NCBI GenBank assembly: GCA_000955875.1
Contig: JYOE01000007.1
Coordinates: 205,379 to 269,378 of the forward strand
Reading direction: 5' to 3'
Length of the DNA: 64,000 nt
Source: Terrabacter sp. 28
GTDB lineage: Bacteria; Actinomycetota; Actinomycetes; Actinomycetales; Dermatophilaceae
Shown: in pieces, positions 46,201 through 54,900 of the stretch
Numbering within the stretch: the stretch's first letter is position 1
Layout: every line of letters begins with the position of its first letter
The notes under the pieces: generated by a model
Seen by the model: the letters and a program-made list of their open reading frames with translations, nothing else
Told to the model about the DNA's origin: nothing
Databases searched by the model: none
Program-made: the position numbers and the translations under genes

Positions 46201-46595
46201 GCAAGATCCGCGTGCGGGCCATCGCCCAGGACTCGGGTCCCGGCCCGTGGACCGCCTTCGTGACCGGCACGACCGACCCGCGGCCGAACCCGAAGGTCGT
46301 CAGCGTCTACCACGGCAGCCAGTGCGGGACGACCGGCTGCTTCGACCCGGTGCAGGGCAAGGAGTGCGGCACGAACTGCTACCACATCGGCTACGAGCTG
46401 CAGGACTACCAAGGTCAGATCAGCTGCTCCGTCAGCGGGTGGTCGAACCCCGACGACGGCACCGGCGGTCGCATCGAGCCTCGGAACGGCCGCAACAACT
46501 CGACGAAGTTCTACGGCTATCCCAACGGCTCGATCACGGTGACGTGCACCGGCGCCAACGGACGAGATTCAGCGAGCAAGAGTCCTTGGGGGTGA
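40278..46595 (+). CDS. 2105-residue membrane-anchored Ig-like/fibronectin type III repeat protein
   Basis: ATG at 40278. One transmembrane segment at about residues 12-33, with the rest predicted outside. Residues about 40-420 look like a beta-propeller (VGVDGTVYALSAAKGTITVL-type strands). Then come roughly nine Ig/cadherin-like repeats of 90-95 residues marked by DNDS, LSNDY, LANDL, LANDRDLDGD, then about four or five fibronectin III domains (DWRPPAYDGGLPIAQYEV; NWTAPPNEGSDVTDYRV; SWPATDPNGPPITQYDV; SWGTAANNGRPITGYQI). The final 90 residues contain six cysteines and may be disulfide-bonded. Likely spans the cell wall. It sits between the FHA-wHTH and moxR genes and is the largest protein here. 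Confidence 0.88.
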   Translation: MSTAATKRRIGIISTVVVALVASLLVWLATRSEGEVVRKADLNDGGIWVTNSEQSRFGRINKAAGQLDAGVYADVSASSGLDLFQDGATVLGYTRASNQVVPINPSEGTLRTEQAVLLPKASTATGNRVFTTPPVDVRGGSVAMIDPATGELRAQRFDQRAGLTGLDGLQTQAKPLARVGANAAVAVGVDGTVYALSAAKGTITVLRPTGPSTFDKPVTTELKFSSKSAQVTAVGSHWVVWDSGTGKLYSDALPEPQQLSVGNAEPGNPAFAALQQPGPDAASVLIQDESQLSQVSLTGDSPSTGGVKLSQGAPGQQLFLSAPVRLASCIHAAWAGPSNVYYGRNCGSPTDADTVDLGAMKKGVRTDGVKLRVNRGLIVLNDLDSGDVWDIDRDKVKIDNWNSVIPPPQTDDKNKKKDENLLDDQQNRTPPKAQPDVMQVRPGRTSTLHVLDNDSDSQGSILAISPGDVTQPDAAGIQATPSADGQTVQVTVPEEARTEGFSFSYTVNNGTTAKNGRATAKVTVRIITDDVNSAPRLRAGQARLAQTSYPVVANGSVRVGVVADWRDAENDPIQVTPVDVETTGVDGSGALTIKAKGEKGDQVAKYVVDDGRGGTAQSSVSLDVLSEDDTKPVRPRTQPDVVRAVVGKPVQLQPLGNDIAGADPTDPEARMRLAQAVRGPGQLRLDSNLDTGVVTVTGQTPGTSVVTYTAQVGAGVATGRIRVDILPDKDNDAPPVATPDAAVLRGQTPVIADVLSNDYSPRSDVLVVQRVESSQAWLRASIVQGRWVRVQATAPVTGAETRQGSVRYTISDGTKTAVGELSVVQKPEPKERIRPTVVDDVATVRVGDAVTIPALDNDSMSEGIPLKLAPEVRVLSGGGQAFASGTVVRYVPEVTTMTGPKTAILEYTTYPEGQRGRGGSGRITVTINPLPDAVRYPNQPPQARSFSASVTAGDTLSITVPTSGVDPDGDLTFVSGIVGDDSGPVDLRFGRVVGFGAATIRYEAYPRSAGTEVIRYQLRDRFGATSDGFVRVGVVQPGDPQPPVAVEDDVVAAPGRTVRADVLANDLIAAGDSVSFVDLATLNDADVLKQFQRQKDDSFKVVVPEVGPAKVLTYGITNGLFDPSKSTLTVRGQKDFNNPPTAVDDTGSVKPGETSILVDALANDRDLDGDQSQLKIVKFYGDGVTREGRKLRIQLRPQARVVPYVIEDADGAQAMALIYVPAGNNGQPYVVAGKTVKMGADSTVKVPLGDYVIDPRGGKVSVTSPDTVSTSPDENLQSAVTSATELTLTSTNGYVGPAALMLEVTNATGPGDKSAQKTYVTVPVQIGPDVPVLRCPDHEVLLAADGPARTFDIPRLCHAWLPDGLDSGTAAYEATWDPAADRVDLSQVGQGGRQVVLKAQAAAQAGTTGAVAVKAKGGAETFKIKVRVTSAPPIATMRPVTVEGLIAGTSRTVNLAQYLDSPLTAPQCSVQSSQVVSGVGVTASTSGCQLTVSASEKARNDTKISLRVLDAPGRPAALGQVTVTVRSKPDPTDAPVAVADRILGSTARVDWRPPAYDGGLPIAQYEVIGNGGEVRQVCTSSPCTITGLTNGKDYSFTVRSQNAVGWSDESPRSNTVRPDTKPKATVISNVVPGDRKLTVNWTAPPNEGSDVTDYRVQYTDIGTSAGSGGIVPVKAPALTKVLTGLINNDAYNIRVQAKNGAGWGPFGPTVKAQSFGKPANVPAPALSPRTPVPGETNAQVAISWPATDPNGPPITQYDVFRRTGGGAWNLIATRSGGESRTASDTIPYEGQTVQYVVTATNGGPATSDKANYASYVANGYPDTPTLLTATTPRADKTIDVTFRIGSAHAASYDRIHWTTDGVTGSFPCTGGACPSAGTTRPLETTSRTIAIRACNSAGYCSPMSNAIRVHPYGPTQDVPNLRETHDTNSITFSWGTAANNGRPITGYQIDGDRNTTVGAGTHSTTFSGLGYSTSRKIRVRAIAQDSGPGPWTAFVTGTTDPRPNPKVVSVYHGSQCGTTGCFDPVQGKECGTNCYHIGYELQDYQGQISCSVSGWSNPDDGTGGRIEPRNGRNNSTKFYGYPNGSITVTCTGANGRDSASKSPWG

Positions 46596-46679
46596 CGCCG
46601 CGGACCCCTCCGCGGCGCCCCGAACCAGCCGCACGGCATACCCCAGATCGATGAAACACCTGACAGGAGAACGACACCC

Positions 46680-47684
46680 ATGACGGCCACTCCCAGCACC
46701 GGTCGCGTCACCAGCCAGATCACCCAGGAGCAGGTCACCTGGTTCGCGCACACCTTCGACCAGCTCGTCGGCAACATCGAGAAGGCCGTGCTGGGCAAGC
46801 AGCACGTGACGCGCCTCGCCCTGACCTGCCTGCTGTCCGAGGGCCACATGCTCCTCGAGGACTTCCCGGGCACCGGCAAGACGCAGCTCGCCCGCGCGCT
46901 GTCGGCGACGGTGCAGGGCACGCACAGCCGCATCCAGTTCACGCCTGACCTGCTCCCGAGCGACGTCACCGGCGTCACGATCTACGAGCCGACGAAGCAG
47001 AGCTTCGAGTTCCACCCCGGCCCGATCTTCGCGACCATCGTCCTTGCCGACGAGATCAACCGCGCCTCGCCCAAGACGCAGTCGGCGCTGCTGGAGGTCA
47101 TGGAGGAGGGCCGCGTCACGATCGACGGCAAGCCGCACTCGGTCGGTGAGCCGTTCATGGTCATTGCCACGCAGAACCCCATCGAGCAGGCCGGCACCTA
47201 CCGCCTGCCCGAGGCGCAGCTCGACCGCTTCCTCATGAAGGCGAGCGTCGGCTACCCCGACCACGAGGCGACGATCGCCGTCCTCGCCGACGCCAAGACG
47301 CGCGACCGCGCCAAGACGCTGAGCCCCCTCATCGCGAGCAACGTCATCGTCGAGATGAGCAAGCTCGCCGATGAGATCCATGTCGACCCGGCGATCCTCG
47401 GCTACGTCAGCCGCATCGCCGAGGAGTCGCGTCGCCACCCGAGCCTCAAGCTCGGCCTCTCGGTGCGCGGCTGTCTCGCGTACGTGCGCTGCGCGAAGAC
47501 GTGGGCGGCCAGCCAGGGCCGCACCTACGTCGTCCCCGACGACATCAAGGTGCTGGCTGAGCCGGTGCTCAGCCACCGTCTGCTCCTCAACGCGGAGGCA
47601 CAGTTCGCGGGGACGACGGTCGAGCAGTGCGTGGACCAGATCCTCGGCGACATCGCGCCGCCGGCCGAGCGCGCCTCGGCCTGA
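46680..47684 (+). CDS. MoxR-family AAA+ ATPase
   Basis: 334 residues from ATG at 46680 with CAGGAGA upstream. Walker [13 protein letters not shown] at about residues 60-71, Walker [21 protein letters not shown], sensor region [26 protein letters not shown], all typical of MoxR. MoxR ATPases act as chaperone-like partners of DUF58 and von Willebrand-type proteins; the next gene is a DUF58 protein and the one after is a transglutaminase-fold membrane protein, the standard triad. Confidence 0.95.
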   Translation: MTATPSTGRVTSQITQEQVTWFAHTFDQLVGNIEKAVLGKQHVTRLALTCLLSEGHMLLEDFPGTGKTQLARALSATVQGTHSRIQFTPDLLPSDVTGVTIYEPTKQSFEFHPGPIFATIVLADEINRASPKTQSALLEVMEEGRVTIDGKPHSVGEPFMVIATQNPIEQAGTYRLPEAQLDRFLMKASVGYPDHEATIAVLADAKTRDRAKTLSPLIASNVIVEMSKLADEIHVDPAILGYVSRIAEESRRHPSLKLGLSVRGCLAYVRCAKTWAASQGRTYVVPDDIKVLAEPVLSHRLLLNAEAQFAGTTVEQCVDQILGDIAPPAERASA

Positions 47685-47731
47685 CCGAGTCCGGCCCGCG
47701 AAACACAGGCAGAAGCACACAAGGGGACCGC

Positions 47732-49222
47732 ATGACCCAGCAGGACCAGGGGGCCACGTCGTCGCGTCGCGACGGCCGCTTCCGTATGCCGTCACGCCGG
47801 GGAGCGTCGGCCGGTGCCGGGGCGCCCGTGGCCGGCGCGCCCGTGGCGGCGGCGGCAGCGTCGGCCGCCGCGGCCGGGGGCCGCGCGAGGGCCGTCACCG
47901 GGACGACGAGCCGCGGCATCCGCCAGATCACCCAGCCGATCACCCGCTCCATAGAGCAGGTGGCCGACCAGACCCAGGGTGTCTGGCGGCCCGTCGCCGG
48001 CCTGCTGCGCTGGGTCTCGCCGCTCGGCTGGACGATCCTCGGGCTCGGTGTGGCCTGCTGGCTCGTCGGTGCGCGCTGGGGCTGGACCGAGCTGCTCATG
48101 GTGGCCGCGGCCGCCCTCGTGCTCTTCCTCGTCTGCTTCGCGCTCGCGCTGGGTCGCACGAAGGTCCGCATCCTGGCCGAGGTCGATCCGCGCCGGGTCG
48201 TCGTCGGTGAGCCGGCGACGGGGCGGATCCTCGTCACCAACGAGGCCCGCACCCCGATGCTGCCGATCCTCGTCGAGCTGCCCGTGGGGCTGTCGGCCGC
48301 GCGCTTCGTGCTGCCGGCACTGACGCCGGGCAACGCCCACGAGGAGCTCTTCGTCGTCCCGACGTCGCGCCGCGGCGTCATCCAGGTCGGCCCGGCGACG
48401 ACGGTGCAGGGAGACCCGCTCGGTCTCATGCGCCGCACCCTGACGTGGACCGAGCGCACCGAGCTGTTCGTGCACCCGCGCACCGTCGCGCTCGAGTCGC
48501 TCGGGGCGGGCCTGCTGCGCGACCTCGAGGGCAGCACCACCGAGGACGTCTCGATGAGCGACCTCGCCTTCCACGCCCTGCGCGAGTACCAGCCGGGTGA
48601 CGACCGCCGCTACATCCACTGGCGCAGCTCGGCCAAGGCGGGTCGCCTGCTCGTGCGCCAGTTCCTCGACACGCGGCGCTCGCACGTGACGATCATCGTC
48701 GACCCGGACCCGGAGCAGTACCGCTCCGGCCACGGCAAGACGGGCCGCACCGACCGCGACGTCGAGCGCGACGTCATGGCGGCCAACGCGCCGACGGCCA
48801 TCCAGGCCGACGTCGAGACGGCGATCTCGGTGGGGTCGTCGATCATGGTCCGCGTCATGCTCGACGAGCAGGACTGCACGATGGTCTGCGGCGCGCAGAA
48901 GGTCACGAAGTCGGTGCCGCAGGTCGGCCTCGACGCCATGTCGCGGGTCGAACCCGGCCCCATCGACCTGTTCGCGGTGAGCCTCGATGCCACCGATCTC
49001 GCGCCGGACACCTCCACCGTCTTCATCGTCACCGGCCCGCACCGGCCGTTCATCGAGCTGCAGCGCGCGGCCGGGCAGTTCCCGCCCGAGGTGACGCGCG
49101 TCATCGTCGTGGTCGACCCGTTGGCCGAGCACGGCCTGCGCCGTGGTGGGGGTCTCACGATCCTCACGCTGAGCACGCTCGAGGACCTCCGTCCCCTCCT
49201 GTTCACCGGAGTCGCCCGATGA
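47732..49222 (+). CDS. DUF58 domain-containing membrane protein
   Basis: 496 residues from ATG at 47732. A basic, alanine-rich N-terminus is followed by two transmembrane helices (about residues 88-140: WTILGLGVACWLVGA and LLMVAAAALVLFLVCFALAL). The DUF58 signature is YQPGDDRRYIHWRSSAKAGRLLVRQF near residue 290. DUF58 proteins are usual partners of MoxR. Its stop overlaps the next gene's ATG, indicating coupling. Biochemical role unknown; a VWA-like fold in the C-terminal half is likely from family knowledge. Confidence 0.93.
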   Translation: MTQQDQGATSSRRDGRFRMPSRRGASAGAGAPVAGAPVAAAAASAAAAGGRARAVTGTTSRGIRQITQPITRSIEQVADQTQGVWRPVAGLLRWVSPLGWTILGLGVACWLVGARWGWTELLMVAAAALVLFLVCFALALGRTKVRILAEVDPRRVVVGEPATGRILVTNEARTPMLPILVELPVGLSAARFVLPALTPGNAHEELFVVPTSRRGVIQVGPATTVQGDPLGLMRRTLTWTERTELFVHPRTVALESLGAGLLRDLEGSTTEDVSMSDLAFHALREYQPGDDRRYIHWRSSAKAGRLLVRQFLDTRRSHVTIIVDPDPEQYRSGHGKTGRTDRDVERDVMAANAPTAIQADVETAISVGSSIMVRVMLDEQDCTMVCGAQKVTKSVPQVGLDAMSRVEPGPIDLFAVSLDATDLAPDTSTVFIVTGPHRPFIELQRAAGQFPPEVTRVIVVVDPLAEHGLRRGGGLTILTLSTLEDLRPLLFTGVAR

Positions 49223-51918
49223 GCCAGACCGCCATTCCCGCACCGCCGCCGAGTGCGCTCGTGCAGCCACCGACCGTGCGCGAGCGCGTGGGGGCCCAGC
49301 TGGCGAGGCTGCGGCCGTCGGCCCCGATGCTCGTCGACGCCGGATTCACGGCGGCCCTCGTCGGTATCGCCCTCGTGGGCTTCCGCACGACCTTCTTCGG
49401 GCTCGGCTGGCTGTGGGTCGGTCTCGCCGGCCTGCTGCTCGGCCTCGTCGTGAGCCACGTGGGGGCGGCGTTCCGGGCCTTCGGTGTCGTGACGTTGCTC
49501 GGCGTCGCCGTGGCCTATCTGCTCCTGGGGGGACCCATCGCCGTGCGCGAGGACCTCGTCGCCGGGTTCCTCCCTTCGGGGTCGACGTTCGCGACCCTCG
49601 TGCACATGGCGGTGCCGGGCTGGAAGGAGCTGCTGACGGCCCTGCCGCCGGTGGACTCCGAGGGCCCGTACATGGCGCTGCCCTTCCTCTTCGGGCTCGT
49701 CGGCGCCGCCCTCACCTACGGCGTCGCCCGCCGGTGGCCCGGCGCCGTCCTGGCGCTCGTCGCGCCCATCGCGCTGCTCGTCGCCTCGATCGTGCTCGGC
49801 ACGTCCACTCCGGCCGCGGTGCTAATCCAGGGCGCCGTGTTCGCGCTGGTGGCCATCGGCTGGGCGGCCCTGCGCAGCAACCGCAACCGCCCGGCGCTCC
49901 AGAACGGCGCCGGTCGCACGACGCGCGCCCTGACGACGGCCGCCCTGCTCGCCGTCGCCACCGTCGGTGGCTTCTTCGTCGGGCCGATGCTCCCCGGCGC
50001 CGACCAGGGCCGCACGGTCTTCCGTTCCTCGCTCACGCCGCCGTTCGACGTGAGCCAGTACGCCTCACCGCTCGCCGGTTTCCGGCAGTACACCGAGCCC
50101 AACGGGGCGAAGCAGTTCGACAAGACGCTGCTCACGGTCAAGGGCCTGCCGGCGAACGTGCCGCTGCGCTTCGCAGCTCTCGACTCGTACGACGGGTACG
50201 TCTGGGGCGCGGGCAACTTCGCCAACCTCGGCGACGGTCCCGTCCCCGAGGGCACGAGCTTCCGCAAGGTCGGCTCGCACATCGGCGCCGAGGGCCCGGG
50301 GCAGGAGGTCACGGCAACCGTGTCCGTGCCCGCGGGTGGCTACAGCGACGTGTGGCTCCCGACCTTCGGCACCGTCACCGGCCTCGACTTCGGCGGCGGC
50401 CGCGGCGACCAGCTCAAGGACGACCTGCGCTTCAACATCGACACCAACACCGGTGTGCTTCCGGTCAGGCTCGCGGCCGGTGACCAGTACACCGTCACCG
50501 CCTACGTCCAGACCCCGCCGAAGGACCTGCCGAAGACGGTCGACGTCGCGGACGGCTCGACCGTCGACGTGTCGGCGCTGACGTTCCTCGACGACAAGGT
50601 GACGCCGTGGACCGACCGGGTCGACGGCCAGTGGGAGAAGGTCGCGGCCGTCGCCAAGGCCCTCCAGGACGGTGCCTACACGGACGGTGGGGCGCCCGGC
50701 GACTACCAGAACGTCTTCCTGCCCGGGCACAGCCTGCTGCGGATGAGCCAGTTCATGAAGTCGACCCAGCTGGCCGGCAACGACGAGCAGTACGCCGCGG
50801 CGTACGCGTTGGTCGCCAACCGCCTCGGCGTCCCGGCGCGTGTCGTGCTGGGCGCGATCCCCGAGGCGGGCGGGGTCGTCAAGGGCAAGGACGTGCGGGC
50901 GTGGGTCGAGGTCAAGCTCACCGACGACTCGTGGTTGCCGATCCTCGCCACGCAGTTCGTCCCCGAGCGGAACAAGAAGCCGCAGCAGCTGATCCGCAAG
51001 TCGGAGGAGAAGAAGACCGGCGCGCAGGTGCCGCCGCCCGCGGCCAACAACCCGCCGAGCGTGCTCCAGGGCCCCGACCAGGCGCAGAACGCGACGCAGC
51101 TGCGCAACCCCCCGAAGGACGACAACCCCCTCAACCCCGACAACTGGCCGGACTGGCTGCGCTGGCTGTTCTTCTACGTGCTCCTCCCGCTCGCCGTCCT
51201 GCTCGTGCTCTACGGGGCGATCCGGGGTGCCAAGTGGCTGCGTCGTCGACGCCGGCGCACGACCGGGAGCACGGCTGCACGGGTCACCGGTGGCTGGCGC
51301 GAGATCATCGACGCCGCGCGCGATCTGCGGATGCCGCTGCCCGCCAAGGGAACCCGCCTGGAGCAGGCGCGCGCGCTGGAGCTGCACGTCGACGGGCCCC
51401 CGCTGCAGAGGCCCAGCGTCGTCGTCGACGGGGCCCTCATGGGTGCGCCCATGTCGAGTGCCCACTTTCCGCCCAACCCGGCGACGGTCACGCCGTCCCC
51501 TGACGGGGGGAAGGTCAGCACTCGACCACTGGCGCTCGTGCCGGTCGCAGCCGCCGCCAACGGGCACGTCTTCGACGTGGAGGAGCCGTCGCCGGAGGAG
51601 GTCGCGGCCTTCTGGGAGGACGTCGACACCGCGCGTCGTCGCCTCCGGTCGGGCCAGTCGCTCTGGCAGCGTCTGCGCGCCGACGTCTCACTGCGCACGT
51701 TCCGTGACCACCTGCCGACGGGCTCGGGCCTCGGTCCGGCCGCCCGCCGCACCACGCGTGGGCAGGGCAAGGCGACTCCGAGCCGGCGACGCGGCCGCAG
51801 CACGAAGGCCGGCGTCGGCACGGTCGCCCCCGGCGACACGAGGGCGAGCCGTCGAGGGAACGGACGCACGGGCAGGGCGAAGGCCGGCACGGGTGCCGGC
51901 AAGAAGGGTGACGCGTGA
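49219..51918 (+). CDS. TgpA-like transglutaminase-fold membrane protein, probably catalytically dead
   Basis: 899 residues. About seven transmembrane helices in the first 260 residues (DUF3488/TgpA-type), an extracytoplasmic region, the transglutaminase core (about 490-590), a helix near residue 650 and a basic cytoplasmic tail rich in Arg and Gly. In the core, family members have a catalytic Cys after G-D/Y, then His in HAWVEV and Asp in DPTP. Here the segment reads GNDEQYAAAYALVANRLGVPARVV, with Asp522 at the Cys position, Arg560 in VRAWVEV at the His position, and no DPTP. So it is likely a non-enzymatic scaffold. It overlaps both neighbours by four bases. Confidence 0.87.
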   Translation: MSQTAIPAPPPSALVQPPTVRERVGAQLARLRPSAPMLVDAGFTAALVGIALVGFRTTFFGLGWLWVGLAGLLLGLVVSHVGAAFRAFGVVTLLGVAVAYLLLGGPIAVREDLVAGFLPSGSTFATLVHMAVPGWKELLTALPPVDSEGPYMALPFLFGLVGAALTYGVARRWPGAVLALVAPIALLVASIVLGTSTPAAVLIQGAVFALVAIGWAALRSNRNRPALQNGAGRTTRALTTAALLAVATVGGFFVGPMLPGADQGRTVFRSSLTPPFDVSQYASPLAGFRQYTEPNGAKQFDKTLLTVKGLPANVPLRFAALDSYDGYVWGAGNFANLGDGPVPEGTSFRKVGSHIGAEGPGQEVTATVSVPAGGYSDVWLPTFGTVTGLDFGGGRGDQLKDDLRFNIDTNTGVLPVRLAAGDQYTVTAYVQTPPKDLPKTVDVADGSTVDVSALTFLDDKVTPWTDRVDGQWEKVAAVAKALQDGAYTDGGAPGDYQNVFLPGHSLLRMSQFMKSTQLAGNDEQYAAAYALVANRLGVPARVVLGAIPEAGGVVKGKDVRAWVEVKLTDDSWLPILATQFVPERNKKPQQLIRKSEEKKTGAQVPPPAANNPPSVLQGPDQAQNATQLRNPPKDDNPLNPDNWPDWLRWLFFYVLLPLAVLLVLYGAIRGAKWLRRRRRRTTGSTAARVTGGWREIIDAARDLRMPLPAKGTRLEQARALELHVDGPPLQRPSVVVDGALMGAPMSSAHFPPNPATVTPSPDGGKVSTRPLALVPVAAAANGHVFDVEEPSPEEVAAFWEDVDTARRRLRSGQSLWQRLRADVSLRTFRDHLPTGSGLGPAARRTTRGQGKATPSRRRGRSTKAGVGTVAPGDTRASRRGNGRTGRAKAGTGAGKKGDA

Positions 51919-54900
51919 AGCTGAAGTTCGTCCTCCGGTCGGGCGACCGGGAGACCGATCTCGTCGCGACCACCGACTCGGCGACGACCGTCGGAGACCT
52001 CGCCGCCTACCTGGCCGCGGCCGACCCGAACCGCCCGAGCGTGCTCGGCGTCGACGCGTCGATGACGCTCGCGCTCGTCGACCAGGACCTGCGCGGTCTC
52101 GACCCCCGGGCCACCGTCGCCGAGAGCGGGCTCCAGTCGGGCATGCGCGTGTCGGTCACGCGGGCCGGCGAGGGGTTCGTCGACCGCGGCCGGCCGGCGG
52201 CGGTGGCGTACATCCGCTCCGGCCCCGACGCGGGCAAGGAGTTCGCGCTCGCCCGCGGCACGGCATACGTCGGCCGCGGGCGCGGCTGCGAGGTGCAGCT
52301 CGCCGACGAGTCCGTGTCGCGCAAGCACGCCAAGCTCGTCATCCAGGAGGTCGTCGAGGTCGTCGACCTCGGCTCGGCCAACGGCATCACCGCCGGCGGC
52401 CAGCAGGTGACGCGCGCCCACCTCAAGAGCGGCGACGTCGTGCGGCTCGGCGACACCGAGCTCGAGGTGCACGTCCAGGGTGACGGTGTCGTGAGCCGGC
52501 CCGGCAGCGGCGTCCTCTCCGGCGACGCCGGCACCGTGGCGTTCTCGCGCTCGCCGCGCGTCGCCCCGCTCTTCAAGGGCCAGGAGTTCCAGGTCCCCGA
52601 CCTGCCCGAGCGCGGCAAGATCCAGCCGATGCCCATGGTCGCGATGGTCGTGCCCCTGCTCATGGGTGTCGTGATGTACCTCATCACCCGCAGCGCCTTC
52701 TCCATCATCTTCATGCTGATGATGCCGATGATGATGGCCGGCACCTACTACGAGGCACGCCGCCAGCAGAAGAAGGACTTCGCGCAGGCGATGGTCGACT
52801 TCAAGGAGGACCTCGGCCTGCTGTCGCAGCGCATCCGCGGCTCGCTCGACGCCGAGGGCCACACCCGCCGCGGGGAGCACCCCAGTGGGGCGGAGTGCCT
52901 GGCCGCGGTGCGTGACCGCAGCGCGCTCCTCTGGACCCGCCGCCGCGACGTGCCCGGGTACGCCGAGCTGCGACTCGGGCTGGGCACGCTGGCGTCGCGG
53001 TCGGCGATCAAGATGCCGGCCGTCGGACGATCGAAGGCCGAGGCCTGGCTCGAGGTGTCCGAGCAGCTGCGCGGCCTCGAGGTGGTGCACGACGTCCCCG
53101 TCGTCGCGACCCCCCTCTCGGACGGCGCGATCGGCGTCGCGGGCCAGCGCGGCAACGCGCTCGGCGCGGCGCGGTCGGTGGTGCTCCAGGCCGCCGCCCT
53201 GCACTCGCCGGCCGAGCTCGCGGTCTGCGCGTTCGCGTCGGGCAGCTCGGCGCGCGACTGGGACTTCCTCAAGTGGCTGCCGCACACCACGTCGCCGCAC
53301 AGTCCCGTCGGCACCGGCCACCTCGCGGCCAGCGCCCCGGCCTGCTCGGCGCTCGCCGACGCCCTCGAGGACATCGTCGACGCCAAGGGGTCGCCGAGCG
53401 AGCAGCAGGAGGCCACCGCCACCCGCCCCACCGTGCTCGTGCTCGTCGAGGGCGACGCCCCGATCGACCGCAGCCGGCTCGTCGCGATCGCCGAACGTGG
53501 CCACCGGCACGGTGTGGTCATCGTGTGGGTCGCCGAGTCCCAGCAGCTGCTCCCCGCTGCGTGCCACACCTTCCTCGTCGTCAGCGACGACGAGAGCTCG
53601 CTCGCCGGCTACGTCCAGGCGGGTGAGCAGGTGCAGCCCGTCGCGGTCGACCGGATCGGCTACGACGAGGCGATGACGTGTGCCCGCATGCTCGCGCCCG
53701 TCGTCGATGCCGGCGTGCCGGTCGACGACGCGAGCGACCTGCCCCGGGCCGTCTCGCTGCTCACCCTCGCCGGCACCGACCTGGCCAGCAGTGAGCAGGC
53801 CGTCATCGAGAAGTGGGGCGAGTCGCGCTCGATCCTCACCGGGCCGTACGCGCCTGCCGTGCTGCCGCGCAAGCCCGGCAACCTGCGGGCGATCGTCGGC
53901 CAGTCGAGCCAGGGCACCTTCTCCGTCGACATCCGCAGCGACGGCCCGCACGCCCTCGTCGGCGGCACCACCGGCGCCGGCAAGTCCGAGCTGCTCCAGG
54001 CCTGGATCCTCGGCATGGCGGCCGCCCACTCCCCGCAGCGCGTCACCTTCCTGCTCGTGGACTACAAGGGCGGATCGGCCTTCCGCGACTGCGTGAAGCT
54101 GCCACACACCGTCGGCCTCGTCACCGACCTCTCGCCGCACCTCGTGCGCCGGGCGCTCGCCTCGCTCGCCGCCGAGCTGCACTACCGCGAGCACCTGCTC
54201 GCCCGGCACAAGGCCAAGGACCTCGTCGAGCTCGAGCGCCGCGGCGAGGTCGACGCCCCGCCCTCGCTCATCATCGTCGTCGACGAGTTCGCCGCCCTCG
54301 TGCAGGAAGTGCCCGAGTTCGTCGACGGCGTCGTCAACGTCGCCCAGCGCGGCCGGTCGCTCGGCCTGCACCTCATCCTCGCGACGCAGCGCCCGGCCGG
54401 CGTCATCAAGGACAACCTGCGCGCCAACACCAACCTGCGCATGGCGCTGCGGATGGCCGACGAGAACGACTCCGACGACGTGCTCGGCAGCAAGGAGGCC
54501 GCGTTCTTCGACCCGTCGCTGCCCGGCCGCGCCGTGTCCAAGACGGGCCCGGGCCGGCTCGTCCCCTTCCAGACGGGGTATGCCGGCGGGTGGACCTCCG
54601 ACGTGCCGCCCCCGCCGGACATGAAGGTCGAGACCCTCACCTTCGGCGCCGGCATCGAGTGGGAGCCGCCGCGCGGAGAGGGCAGCGACGACGCCGTCGA
54701 CCTCGGCCCCACCGATATCCAGCGTCTCGTCGGCAGCCTGGGCCGGGCGGCCCGGATGGCCCAGCTGCCCAAGCCGCGCAAGCCGTGGCTGCCCGACATG
54801 CGCCCCGTCTACGACCTCGCGACGCTGCCGACCCAGCGCCGCGACGACGAGCTCGTCTTCGGTGTCGCAGACGACCCCGACAACCAGGCCCAGCCCGAGG

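Noticed and set aside
39711..46412. 2233-codon open frame on the minus strand
   Set aside because: It is antisense to the giant Ig/Fn3 gene and its translation is Arg/Gly/Val/Asp-rich with no domain pattern, as expected from the complement of high-GC coding DNA. The plus-strand gene has coherent repeats and an operon fit.
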